In this document: positions 7,619-14,845 of the stretch, piece by piece | Layout of the letters: the number at the start of each line of letters is the position of its first letter | Numbering within the stretch: position 1 is the first letter of the stretch | DNA from: an uncultured Pleurocapsa sp. | Lineage (GTDB): Bacteria; Cyanobacteriota; Cyanobacteriia; Cyanobacteriales; Xenococcaceae | Reading direction: 5' to 3' | DNA: 14,851 bases | NCBI GenBank assembly: GCA_937884735.1 | Contig: CAKZYI010000527.1 | Span: forward strand, 1-14,851 | Notes under the pieces: generated by a model | What the model was told of the DNA's origin: nothing | Database searches by the model: none | Seen by the model: only the letters and a program-made list of their open reading frames with translations | Program-made: the position numbers and the translations under genes

Positions 7619-7727
7619 AGAAATTACATTATTGAATGGGACACTAATACTTAAAAAATAAACTACGTTGGAGATAATTATTGAAAAATATGCTGATGTT
7701 TTTAGGTTTCCCAAGAACTGCCTTTAA

Positions 7728-9188
7728 TTAATTAACCGTTGTTAGCTGCAAAGCTGCTATTTGTGCTTCGGCCTTGTTTAATGATTCATACCATTCTCGT
7801 TGAGGATCGCTGTCGGCAACAATACCCGCTCCAACTTGTCCGTATACTTGAGCTAACTCAGGGTCTTTTGATGGAACATACAATAAGGTGCGAATGAGAA
7901 TATTTAAGTCTAGATTTCCCCGACAGTCAAGATAGCCACAAGAGCCGTAGAATAAACTCCGACGCACTGGTTCAAGTTCTTCGATAATCTCCATGCATCG
8001 AACTTTAGGGCATCCTGTGATTGTACCTCCAGGAAATACACCCCGAATTAAATCTATAGTATCGCAATCAGATTGTAAGATTCCCTTAACATTGCTTACC
8101 AAGTGCATCACATGACTATAACGCTCGATCGCTAGTAATTCGTTGACTTCTACTGAACCCCATTGACAAACCCTACCCAAATCATTGCGTTCTAAATCGA
8201 CAAGCATAATATGTTCGGCTCTTTCTTTGGTGTTAGATAATAATTCTTGAGCGAGGAGGAGATCGCTTGTTCGATCTTTACCTCTTTTTCTAGTTCCTGC
8301 AATGGGTCTAGTCTCAGCTTGGTTTTCTTGGAGCTTAACTAATCTTTCAGGAGAACAACTAATCACATCTCCCCAAGGCGATCGCCAGTAGCTAGCAAAA
8401 GGGGAGGGATTTATTTGCTGTAGCTGACGATAAATTGACCAGCTAGCTCTGTTTGTTTGAGTTTGAAAACGCAGGGATAGATTAGTCTGAAAAATATCCC
8501 CAGCTTCGATATATTCTTTGGCTCGCTCAACGGCATTTTGATACTGTTCTTGGTCAGTTAGGAAAGTTATTGGGTAATCGAGTACTAGAGAATGAGAGGA
8601 CTGGGATAAAGGCTTTTTTGAAACAGGCGGACACGGTTGGGAGAATCCACTAGGTTTTATGGGGGGATTAGTGGAGGACTGGAGGATAATTTTTGCTTGT
8701 AGGTCGTCTAATTGCGTCCAATTAGAAGCAGCTAGCCACAGGATTTGTTGGAAATGATCGAGGACAGCAAAACATTCTGGTTCGTACCAATAGGCTACGG
8801 GAAAATGTAGGGTATCCTGATTTTGATGGGGCAGGGATTCAATTTCCCAAGCAAGATCGTAACCAAGCCAGCCTAACCAACCACCAGTAAAAGGTAAATG
8901 AGCGACCTTTGGATCGTCTACTGTTTGTTGTTGTAATAAAGACCGCAGAAAAGGCAAAATCTCACCTGTACTAGGAGTCCATAATTTAGCCTTGTTATTA
9001 ACTTTCCGTGGAGAACCCGCACAAATAGAATAGCAAGACAATTGGGGATATTCTGAGTCGGCTATACTAGGGCTTTCGAGGAGGGTGGCAATATCTTCTT
9101 CTAAAAATAAAGCAGCAAAAACTTCCGAAGCAGTGCGATCTTCTAATGGAAGAGACCGCCAGAACCATGGTTTGGTTGCTCCATTCAT
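7728..9188 (-). CDS. pabB: Chorismate-utilising enzyme, probable aminodeoxychorismate synthase component I (PabB/TrpE family)
   Basis: The 486-residue product belongs to the anthranilate/4-amino-4-deoxychorismate synthase component I family. It has an N-terminal domain with TLLES and GGWLGWLGYDLAWE, and a C-terminal chorismate-binding domain with motifs PIAGTRKRG (about 295-303), ERAEHIMLVDLERNDLGR (about 322-339), GGTITGCPK (about 387-395) and VGAGIVADSDP. The TITGCPK wording and the GYDLAWE segment favour PabB (folate branch). However, the Ala in PIAGT is the residue usual in TrpE, where many PabB proteins have Lys, so the assignment is moderate. I chose ATG at 9188: it lies 2 bases after the ecfT stop and is preceded by GGTGGAG at 10 bases. 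A longer frame from 9257 would overlap ecfT. Tight coupling to ecfT implies cotranslation. Confidence 0.88.
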   Translation of the reverse strand: MNGATKPWFWRSLPLEDRTASEVFAALFLEEDIATLLESPSIADSEYPQLSCYSICAGSPRKVNNKAKLWTPSTGEILPFLRSLLQQQTVDDPKVAHLPFTGGWLGWLGYDLAWEIESLPHQNQDTLHFPVAYWYEPECFAVLDHFQQILWLAASNWTQLDDLQAKIILQSSTNPPIKPSGFSQPCPPVSKKPLSQSSHSLVLDYPITFLTDQEQYQNAVERAKEYIEAGDIFQTNLSLRFQTQTNRASWSIYRQLQQINPSPFASYWRSPWGDVISCSPERLVKLQENQAETRPIAGTRKRGKDRTSDLLLAQELLSNTKERAEHIMLVDLERNDLGRVCQWGSVEVNELLAIERYSHVMHLVSNVKGILQSDCDTIDLIRGVFPGGTITGCPKVRCMEIIEELEPVRRSLFYGSCGYLDCRGNLDLNILIRTLLYVPSKDPELAQVYGQVGAGIVADSDPQREWYESLNKAEAQIAALQLTTVN

Positions 9189-9190
9189 AG

Positions 9191-10150
9191 TTAAAAAGCT
9201 CCACCAATTAACCAACGAGCGCACCAAAAAGGAATTAAAACACCTAAAGCAAGCCAATCACGCGATCGCAATTTTAGCTGATGCCATTGAATCCGATGTT
9301 CGTTAGGGGTTGTAAAACCTCTGACATCCATTGCCACCGCAATTTGTTCTGCTCTAAGTAGCAGGTTTTCCAATAGCTTTTCGGCAACTATCAGCCATAG
9401 TTGTGCGCTACGGCGTAAACCAAGTTTCTTCCAGTTTATGGCTCTAGTACGTATGGAACGAACCAAATTCTGTACTTCTTCTAGGACGAGAGGGATAAAA
9501 CGGAGAGAAAGAGTTAATGTCAGAACAATTTCAGAAACTGGCAGATTGAGACGGCGCAGAGGACTCATCAAATCGTCTAAACCTTCTGTAATTTCTTCAG
9601 GAGCAGTGGTTAATAGATATAAGCTCGTGCTGTAGATTAGAGTGAAAATTAGAGTAGAAATTCTAATTGCAACATCTAAAGAACGACGGGTAATTGTTAG
9701 GCGGGGCAACAGGATAAATTTAGGTCGATCGAATAAGACATACTGGTAGTCTGATGCATTGGGTAAAACCGTGGAGCATTTATCTGTTGTTTTTGTTGAT
9801 TTAGTATCTGCTGTCTCTACTAAGGCTTCATCAGGACAAAATGACGGCATTCTCGGACTATGCTTGACTGCCAAACTGTCTGGAGAAATGCTAGCAAAGA
9901 GAAACATAAAGAAGCACAACAAAAGCAGCCATCCCATTTGTTTGCGCCATACCCTAAATGGAATTCCCGCAGCAATAGTTAGCAAAATTAGAGAGGCGGC
10001 TAAGGCAATACGCCAAAAAGGATTGCTCAATAAAGGAGCAATTAAAAAAGTCATTAACCAAATTAACTTAACTCGTGGATCTATTCTGTGCAACCAAGTC
10101 ACAGGCTGTTCTAAATATGACCCAATAGGAAGCGATCGCAATAAATCCAT
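9191..10150 (-). CDS. ecfT: Energy-coupling factor transporter transmembrane protein EcfT (CbiQ family)
   Basis: This 319-residue integral membrane protein is the T component of an ECF vitamin/metal importer. Hydrophobic segments lie at about 28-45, 46-63, 72-90, 165-185 and at the C-terminus (about 298-316). The cytoplasmic coupling region that contacts the ATPases contains EVQNLVRSIRTRAINW (about 222-237) and VAMDVRGF (about 272-279), matching the two short Arg-containing coupling helices of the family. A Cys/Thr/Lys-rich loop of about 50 residues (about 95-145) separates the first and second halves and looks lineage-specific. No ATPase or substrate-binding S subunit is in the window, which fits a shared (group II) module, so the substrate is unknown. 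The stop overlaps the leader of the downstream pabB-like gene. The ATG at 10150 has no clear ribosome binding site. Confidence 0.88.
   Translation of the reverse strand: MDLLRSLPIGSYLEQPVTWLHRIDPRVKLIWLMTFLIAPLLSNPFWRIALAASLILLTIAAGIPFRVWRKQMGWLLLLCFFMFLFASISPDSLAVKHSPRMPSFCPDEALVETADTKSTKTTDKCSTVLPNASDYQYVLFDRPKFILLPRLTITRRSLDVAIRISTLIFTLIYSTSLYLLTTAPEEITEGLDDLMSPLRRLNLPVSEIVLTLTLSLRFIPLVLEEVQNLVRSIRTRAINWKKLGLRRSAQLWLIVAEKLLENLLLRAEQIAVAMDVRGFTTPNEHRIQWHQLKLRSRDWLALGVLIPFWCARWLIGGAF
9199..9205 (-). promoter_or_regulatory. Shine-Dalgarno site for the pabB-like gene
   Basis: GGTGGAG on the minus strand lies 10 bases before the ATG at 9188, inside the last codons of ecfT. It is one of the few clear ribosome binding sites here and supports that start over the upstream frame. 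Confidence 0.6.
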
Positions 10151-10203
10151 TTTAAAAGGATAAGGAGTGAGGGATAAAAAATTAATTAATAGCTGCTAAT
10201 TAT

Positions 10204-11298
10204 TTACTGATTTCGTTGACGGCGAATTTCTCTGGTGGCTGCTTCATGCTCTCTCAAGGTTTGACTAAAAATATGAGTTCCATCATAACGAGCTACGAAA
10301 TATAAATAGTCAGTGCTTTCTGGATTTAGAGTCGCTTTAAGACTTTCTATCCCAGGGGAAGCAATGGGAGTAGGAGTCAAACCAGGATTCATATAAGTAT
10401 TATAGGGCGATGGGGTTTCAACTTGGGCATAGGTTAATGGTTGGTCAGCAGTTTGTCTAATACCCAAGCCATATTCTACGGTGTGAGCTGAGCCTATTCT
10501 TATTCCTTGCTCTAGCCTTGAGGTGAATACACACGCGATTACACGCCTTTCTTCCACGACTACAGCTTCTTTTTCAACGATACTAGCTAAAGTCACCCAG
10601 TCTTTTAGACTCATGTCTGGTTTTTTTGCTTCATAGACGGGCAAAGCCGTTTCCTCAAAATGATCGAGCATCGTAGCGATTATTGCGTGAGGATTACTAG
10701 TGCGATCGCTAGTAATTTTGTAGGTATCTGGATATAAAAAACCTTCTAGTATGGGCAAATCTTGGGGTAACCAAGGATATTTATCGTAAGGAATTTCAGT
10801 AACTGCTGCTTCAAATTCTGCCGCACTAAAGTAGCCCTGAGCTTCAAAATATTCTGCCATTTGCCTAGTCGACCAACCTTCAGGAATAGTAAAGTTGGTC
10901 TGCATGATTTGACCATCCCAAATTTTAGCTGCGATATCAGATAAAGATTCTTCTGGAGACAAAAGATATGTACCTGCTTTATAACCACCTCTAGAATCTG
11001 TCACCTGCTTCAACTTTGTCCAGATCTTCCAACCGTTGTTAGATCTTATTAAACCCGCACGAGCTAATTCTGCTCCTATTTGATTGCCTCCAATACCAGA
11101 CTTGACTGTAAACTGGACTTGCTTTTCCTCATCTGCTGTTTTTCCCTTCCCTTCTACTGGTGCAGTTAGACCTTTCCAACCCGCCCATGTCAAAAGAAAT
11201 AATACTCCTACCGTTGCAGAAATTACCTTCGTTGCGGGGCTTGTTTTAGTTTTTCTTTTAGCGGTTTTAATATTTCCAGATTTTTTTTGAGTGGTCAT
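10204..11298 (-). CDS. mltG: Endolytic murein transglycosylase MltG (YceG family)
   Basis: MltG cleaves nascent peptidoglycan strands at the inner membrane and is thought to terminate glycan elongation. The 364-residue protein has a Lys/Arg-rich cytoplasmic N-terminus, one membrane helix (about 25-42), a LysM-like region (about 60-135), and the catalytic YceG domain. Motifs are LEGFLYPDTY (184-193), ASIVEKEA with the catalytic glutamate E242, TPSPYNTY (295-302), GLTPTPIASPG (306-316) and the C-terminal FVARYDGTHIFSQTLREHEAA. The position usually reading DPTV is AHTV here (A271-H272-T273). It lies 53 bases upstream of ecfT on the same strand, so it may head the ecfT-pabB transcript. An 8-base inverted repeat is in its leader. 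Confidence 0.95.
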   Translation of the reverse strand: MTTQKKSGNIKTAKRKTKTSPATKVISATVGVLFLLTWAGWKGLTAPVEGKGKTADEEKQVQFTVKSGIGGNQIGAELARAGLIRSNNGWKIWTKLKQVTDSRGGYKAGTYLLSPEESLSDIAAKIWDGQIMQTNFTIPEGWSTRQMAEYFEAQGYFSAAEFEAAVTEIPYDKYPWLPQDLPILEGFLYPDTYKITSDRTSNPHAIIATMLDHFEETALPVYEAKKPDMSLKDWVTLASIVEKEAVVVEERRVIACVFTSRLEQGIRIGSAHTVEYGLGIRQTADQPLTYAQVETPSPYNTYMNPGLTPTPIASPGIESLKATLNPESTDYLYFVARYDGTHIFSQTLREHEAATREIRRQRNQ

Positions 11299-11320
11299 AT
11301 ATCAGTTATCAATATTTATT

Positions 11321-11351
11321 AGCGATCGGGTTCGATTCTACCTCGATCGCT
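11321..11351. repeat. Inverted repeat in the divergent mltG/methyltransferase spacer
   Basis: AGCGATCG (11321-11328) and CGATCGCT (11344-11351) form perfect 8-base arms with a 15-base loop. GGT/ACC inside can extend the stem past a bulge. The arms overlap degenerate HIP1 sequence. The hairpin would be in the mltG leader, 23 bases before its ATG. Confidence 0.5.
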
Positions 11352-11428
11352 TTAAAATTGTCTTCTTTGAGATTAAATACATCTAAAATGTATCAATCTA
11401 GTTAAACGTAAATCAATATCTTTGTTTT

Positions 11429-11434
11429 TATAAT
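11429..11434 (+). promoter_or_regulatory. Candidate -10 box for the methyltransferase gene
   Basis: A perfect TATAAT lies 21 bases before the ATG at 11456. No good -35 hexamer stands 16-18 bases upstream, so the call rests on the -10 and its position alone. Confidence 0.35.
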
Positions 11435-11455
11435 GTATGGTGATTTATCAAAAAT

Positions 11456-12241
11456 ATGTGGAATCCAGAAGACTACGCTAAAAATTCAGATGCTCAATTA
11501 AAGTGGGCGCAAGAACTGCGCAAAAACATCGATCTATCAAGGCATCGTTCTATTTTAGATGTGGGTTCTGGAGATGGAAAAATTACGGCTGATTTTTCCG
11601 CTAATTTACCATCAAGCAAAGTATTGGGCGTTGATAGCTCTCCTGAAATGATTGCCTATGCTGCTCGAAAATATCCCGCAAGCCAATATCCTAATCTTTC
11701 TTTTAATTGTATCGATGCTCGCAAGCTTAATTTTGAAAAACAATTCGATCTTATTTTTTCTAATGCTGTTCTCCATTGGGTTGACAATCATCAAGCATTT
11801 TTAAAAGGTGCAAATTTAGCTTTACAAGAAGGGGGAAGATTAATTATTTCCTGTGGTGGACAAGGAAATGCTGCTGAGATTCTAGAAGTTTTTGCCGAAT
11901 TAACAGCTTCAAAACCTTGGAATGCCTACTTTAATGATTTCTATCATCCTTATTTCTTTTGTGGATTGCAAGATTACACAACATGGCTAGAAAAATATAA
12001 TTTTGCAATTGAGCGTTTAGAATTAGTCCCTAAAGATATGACTCATAAGGGTAAAGAAGGGTTCGCTGGCTGGATACGTACAACTTGGATGCCTTTTACT
12101 AAATGCGTACCTGAAAATGAGCGAGAGAACTTTATCACTCAGTTTGTGGACTTGTATTTAGCCAAATACCCTTTAGACTCTCAAGGCTTGACTCATGTTT
12201 CGATGGTTAGGCTAGAGGTTGACGCTCATAAATTATTCTAA
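11456..12241 (+). CDS. Class I SAM-dependent methyltransferase (trans-aconitate methyltransferase-like)
   Basis: This 261-residue Rossmann-fold methyltransferase has motif I ILDVGSGDGKIT (33-44), the acidic ribose-binding residue D60 in LGVDSSPEM, and motif IV FDLIFSNAVLHWV (97-109). The NAVLHWV wording and overall layout resemble the Tam/juvenile-hormone-acid methyltransferase group, which acts on small carboxylic acids, but the C-terminal substrate region (about 130-261) does not identify a substrate. It reads on the + strand between mltG and DUF3727, both on the - strand, and so interrupts a gene neighbourhood known from other bacteria. The ATG at 11456 follows a TATAAT at suitable distance. 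Base use does not obviously differ from the neighbours. Confidence 0.85.
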   Translation: MWNPEDYAKNSDAQLKWAQELRKNIDLSRHRSILDVGSGDGKITADFSANLPSSKVLGVDSSPEMIAYAARKYPASQYPNLSFNCIDARKLNFEKQFDLIFSNAVLHWVDNHQAFLKGANLALQEGGRLIISCGGQGNAAEILEVFAELTASKPWNAYFNDFYHPYFFCGLQDYTTWLEKYNFAIERLELVPKDMTHKGKEGFAGWIRTTWMPFTKCVPENERENFITQFVDLYLAKYPLDSQGLTHVSMVRLEVDAHKLF

Positions 12242-12334
12242 TCATCAAATTTAATTAAACAAAAAGGCGATCGCTTTATTTTTCCCTGTCGTTTTATTTT
12301 ATGATAAAAACTGTTGCGATAACGTTGGATATAA

Positions 12335-12775
12335 ATGATAGTAGGTACTACAGAAGCCGCAAGGATTTTAAATATTTCTAGTTCTAGACTTAGATTTCTA
12401 CTTATTTCTAATCGAGTTGAAGGCGCATACAAAACTGGAAGAGCGTGGCTCATTCCACTATTTAACGGTAGACCAATTATTGCTAAAGGTAAAAGAGGCC
12501 CTGCTCCTCGGTGGTGCAACCCTAGAAAGCCTGCTAAAAGAATTATTCATGTCAACACCCAGAAGATTAGAGCTAATCACAAAAATGGTCTGCAAGATCC
12601 CGTCATTACAGTCAAGATGGGCAATAGTAACCAATATGCCCATGAGGTAGAAATACCAGGAGGATGTCGTATTGTTTATCGTCCCAATAATCCTTTTTGT
12701 GGTGCTAAAGTTTGGATCGAAAGTCTTTACGAAGTTAATTTATTAAATTTTTCATCTCCGCAACTTTGTATTTAG
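12335..12775 (+). CDS. Small helix-turn-helix (excisionase/MerR-like) DNA-binding protein
   Basis: This 146-residue protein has an N-terminal helix-turn-helix of the HTH_17/excisionase type: TTEAARILNISSSRLRFLL (about 5-23) followed by a wing that ends in GRAWLIPL (about 35-42). A very basic segment (about 50-83, with KGKRGPAPRW and RKPAKRIIHVN) and a C-terminal beta-rich part with PGGCRIVYRP and GAKVWIES (about 108-130) follow. From memory a similar architecture occurs in other cyanobacteria, without known function. It lies 93 bases after the methyltransferase on the same strand, with a HIP1 site between, so the two may be cotranscribed. The excisionase-like fold alone does not make it a mobile-element gene. 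Start ATG at 12335. Confidence 0.8.
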   Translation: MIVGTTEAARILNISSSRLRFLLISNRVEGAYKTGRAWLIPLFNGRPIIAKGKRGPAPRWCNPRKPAKRIIHVNTQKIRANHKNGLQDPVITVKMGNSNQYAHEVEIPGGCRIVYRPNNPFCGAKVWIESLYEVNLLNFSSPQLCI

Positions 12776-12797
12776 AAAATTTATTAGTAAAGTTAAT

Positions 12798-13358
12798 TTA
12801 ATCTTCAGACAGTAATTCTTCCAAGATAGGCATCAAATTTTCTTGGTCGGGAGAAACTAACTCTAAACGGTTTTGTGCGTCGTATCGAGCAAAAAATAGT
12901 AAGGGAGTGAGGGGAGTGTAAATGCCGTATTTTTGGTCTGCGTGATAAAACTGAGCCAAAGACTGTAATTCTTCTTCTACGTCGTCATCAATTCCATCAG
13001 CATCAAGAGTCAAGATCTGATCTTCTTCAATGGGAGGAAGTTCTCCAACAGCGGTTAAAGTATATGCAGTGTGTTGTAGTAAAAGATTTTGTTCTGCTAA
13101 AACCGCTTTGGCATTATCAAAAATTTCTGCGATCGCTTCATCATCCTCTAGCATTGCTGCTTCGAGTTCGTCATCGCTATCGTTATTAATGCTCATCACA
13201 ACTACAGGAATATCTGCGGGGACTAGCAACAGATAGGTCATGTTATCAATTTCTAGAGACTGTTCGATATAACATGGTAGCGATCGCCCACTTTCATCAA
13301 CAATCGTCAGAGTTTCTTCCTCATATTGTTCCTCTGGATTAAATTTGGATGATGGCAT
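12798..13358 (-). CDS. DUF3727 family protein (DUF1292-like N-terminus)
   Basis: This 186-residue acidic cytoplasmic protein is made of two parts. Residues about 12-55 (EEETLTIVDESGRSLPCYIE ... YLLLVPADIP) resemble the small DUF1292/YrzB domain. An Asp/Glu-rich linker (about 56-80) follows, and then the part typical of cyanobacterial and plastid DUF3727 proteins (about 80-186, with YHADQKYGIYTPLTPLLFFAR). The function is unknown. In Bacillus the DUF1292 gene yrzB lies between yrrK (ruvX) and yrrL (mltG). Here DUF3727 and mltG are still on the same strand in that order, but two opposite-strand genes stand between them. The ATG at 13358 is the only reasonable start. Confidence 0.85.
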   Translation of the reverse strand: MPSSKFNPEEQYEEETLTIVDESGRSLPCYIEQSLEIDNMTYLLLVPADIPVVVMSINNDSDDELEAAMLEDDEAIAEIFDNAKAVLAEQNLLLQHTAYTLTAVGELPPIEEDQILTLDADGIDDDVEEELQSLAQFYHADQKYGIYTPLTPLLFFARYDAQNRLELVSPDQENLMPILEELLSED

Positions 13359-13395
13359 AATTTTAAATTCTAAAATTTTTGACTAATAAATAACT

Positions 13396-13428
13396 GTCAA
13401 ACAAGCTTTAAGCTTTCTACAGTTTGAC
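13396..13428. repeat. Inverted repeat upstream of the DUF3727 gene
   Basis: GTCAAAC (13396-13402) and GTTTGAC (13422-13428) are perfect 7-base arms. AAGCTT occurs twice in the loop. It lies about 40 bases before the DUF3727 start and could be an operator or promoter-region structure. It may instead belong to the flank of the IS110 element. Confidence 0.4.
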
Positions 13429-13480
13429 TTAGAAGAATTTTATATAAATTTCAGAATACCACTTTTTGAGGAATGAGGAA

Positions 13481-14845
13481 CGCCCTAAAGCGATTGTCTT
13501 GAATGTCAAGTTTAATTGGTCTTTAAGTGCGATCGCTAAATAAAAAGCCAGCAAGAACAGCTCTCATCACTACAAAATCTAGCGTGATGTCAAATCGGCT
13601 CAAAATGGCATTGGTGAGCTAACTTTCAGCTTGAGGTTTCCAGGATGAATTTTGTTTCATCATGGCATTTAGAATAATCAACAGCTTGTGCAGAGAGGCA
13701 GTTAGAGCTACTTTTTTCAGTTTACCTTTACTGATTAAACGCTCGTAAAAAGTTTTGATTATAGGATTAAATCTGACTGCTACCAGGGCAGCCATGTACA
13801 ACAGGCAACGAACTTTAGTTCGCCCACCCCAAATTTTGCGCTTCCCCCTAAACTTGCCGCTATCTCGATTGAGAGGTGCGACACCAACTAAGTAAGAAAT
13901 TGATTTGTGTGAGATTTTGCCTAATTCTGGCAAGGATGAAATTAAAGTGACAGCTACTATCTCACCAATTCCAGGCACGCTGGTTAATAAATCCATCTTC
14001 TGCTGCCAATCTGGGTTGACTGCGATCGCTGATTTTATTTTTGATTCAATTTCTTTAAGCTGTTCTTCGAGCCATTCAACATGCTCATCAATACTAGTTT
14101 TAACCGAATTAGTTTTACCCCGACGACGATTTTTCTCGGCAGTAATCATGTCGCTGATTTGACGACGACGAGCTACTAAATCCTCCAGTTGACGAGAAGA
14201 CTCATCACTTATTGCTCTGACTTCGGGGCGGATCGCATCGGCAAAATGCGCCAGTACCTTAGCATCGATCGCATCGGTTTTAGCCAACTGCCCTGTTGCC
14301 TTAGCAAAATCTCTGGCTTGGCGAGGGTTGATTACTGCTACTGCTAATTCTGCTGTGGTTAATTCGACTGTTACATCAATTTCCATCCCTCCTGTCGCTT
14401 CGATGACAATTAATTCGGGTTGAATTTTTTTGAGAGTTTGAACTAGCTTACTAATTCCTACTTTATTATTTGTGACTTGAAATAGTTTTCCTGATAGACG
14501 AATATAGACATCAAGATATTTCTGACAAACATCGATTCCCACCCACTGTTTTTCACTTTCACTCATGAGTTCTGTCTTTCCTCCATAACAACAATGTTGA
14601 TAGTTGTTTTAGCTCTCGCTCATCTGACTCTTCCTTGCAAAGATACGGGTTAGGTTTTTCTACCCTGGCGATTGTTTGAGTTCACTTGAGGAGAGAGAAA
14701 TTGTAGCGACCCAGCTTTAGGGCGGTTTTGATTAACCAAGGATACCTCGGTCTACTACTTTCTCTAAAGTATCAAGGTTTGGCTTGATACCCTAATTTCA
14801 AGATACAAGGATACCGCTTCGTAACCAGAGGGAATCCTTTAGGGC
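13481..14845 (-). mobile_element. IS110-family insertion sequence, boundaries tentative
   Basis: The element consists of an intact IS110-type transposase gene with non-coding flanks of about 138 bases (downstream side) and 279 or more bases (upstream side). The proposed limits are the outermost copies of a shared word: GCCCTAAAG at 13482-13490 and its inverse CTTTAGGGC at 14837-14845. This gives about 1.36 kb, a normal size for the family. IS110 elements usually lack terminal inverted repeats and target duplications, so the limits cannot be fixed by inspection, and the element may run past the window end. An alternative right limit is the second inverse copy at 14714-14724 (about 1.24 kb). 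Confidence 0.5.
13619..14566 (-). CDS. IS110-family transposase (DEDD/serine recombinase)
   Basis: The 315-residue protein has the N-terminal RuvC-like DEDD domain with D12 (WVGIDV), E56 (VIEATGG), D98 and D101 (TDAIDAKVLAHFA), a middle coiled region (about 130-185), and the C-terminal Transposase_20 domain with VPGIGEIVAVTL (197-208) and GVAPLNRDSGKFRGKR. S236 is the likely catalytic serine. All expected parts are present, with no frameshift, so the enzyme is probably functional. Family members use a structured RNA from the element's own non-coding end to choose donor and target DNA. A GGAGG ribosome binding site lies at 14580-14584, 13 bases before the ATG. The coding sequence contains a HIP1 site (14022-14029), which points to residence in cyanobacteria. 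Confidence 0.95.
   Translation of the reverse strand: MSESEKQWVGIDVCQKYLDVYIRLSGKLFQVTNNKVGISKLVQTLKKIQPELIVIEATGGMEIDVTVELTTAELAVAVINPRQARDFAKATGQLAKTDAIDAKVLAHFADAIRPEVRAISDESSRQLEDLVARRRQISDMITAEKNRRRGKTNSVKTSIDEHVEWLEEQLKEIESKIKSAIAVNPDWQQKMDLLTSVPGIGEIVAVTLISSLPELGKISHKSISYLVGVAPLNRDSGKFRGKRKIWGGRTKVRCLLYMAALVAVRFNPIIKTFYERLISKGKLKKVALTASLHKLLIILNAMMKQNSSWKPQAES

Larger units (their letters stand above)
2573..14029. repeat. Dispersed HIP1 palindromes (GCGATCGC)
   Basis: I count 17 copies, at 2573, 3254, 3334, 4023, 5216, 5556, 5949, 6810, 8378, 9262, 10132, 10702, 12267, 13129, 13280, 13529 and 14022. They occur in genes and spacers alike and are the strongest sign that the DNA is cyanobacterial. 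None occurs in the first 2.5 kb. Confidence 0.9.

Noticed and set aside
7619..7714. N-terminal extension of the SLH protein from a TTG at 7714
   Set aside because: The extra 32 residues do not resemble the normal N-terminus. The ATG at 7618 gives the typical short basic start before the membrane helix.
9189..9257. N-terminal extension of the pabB-like protein into ecfT
   Set aside because: It would overlap ecfT by about 67 bases, and a good ribosome binding site precedes the ATG at 9188.
9759..10163. 134-codon + strand open frame opposite ecfT
   Set aside because: It is antisense to a clear membrane protein gene and shows no domain or start signal of its own.
11321..11351. tRNA or tRNA 3'-end remnant (GGTTCGATTC matches the T-loop consensus, flanked by complementary 7-8 base arms)
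   Set aside because: The T-stem does not pair properly, no D-arm or anticodon arm fits, and there is no CCA. The arms are explained by HIP1-like sequence.
12262..12283. Terminator after the methyltransferase (HIP1 palindrome followed by T-rich sequence)
   Set aside because: The HIP1 palindrome has no loop, so it cannot form a proper hairpin. It is best read as a HIP1 copy.
12335..12460. Phage excisionase or integrative element
   Set aside because: The HTH fold is excisionase-like, but no integrase, att repeats or other mobile genes are nearby, and similar proteins appear to be ordinary cyanobacterial genes.
12238..12519. Minus-strand open frame opposite the HTH gene
   Set aside because: The opposite frame has a recognisable helix-turn-helix and conserved segments; this one has none.
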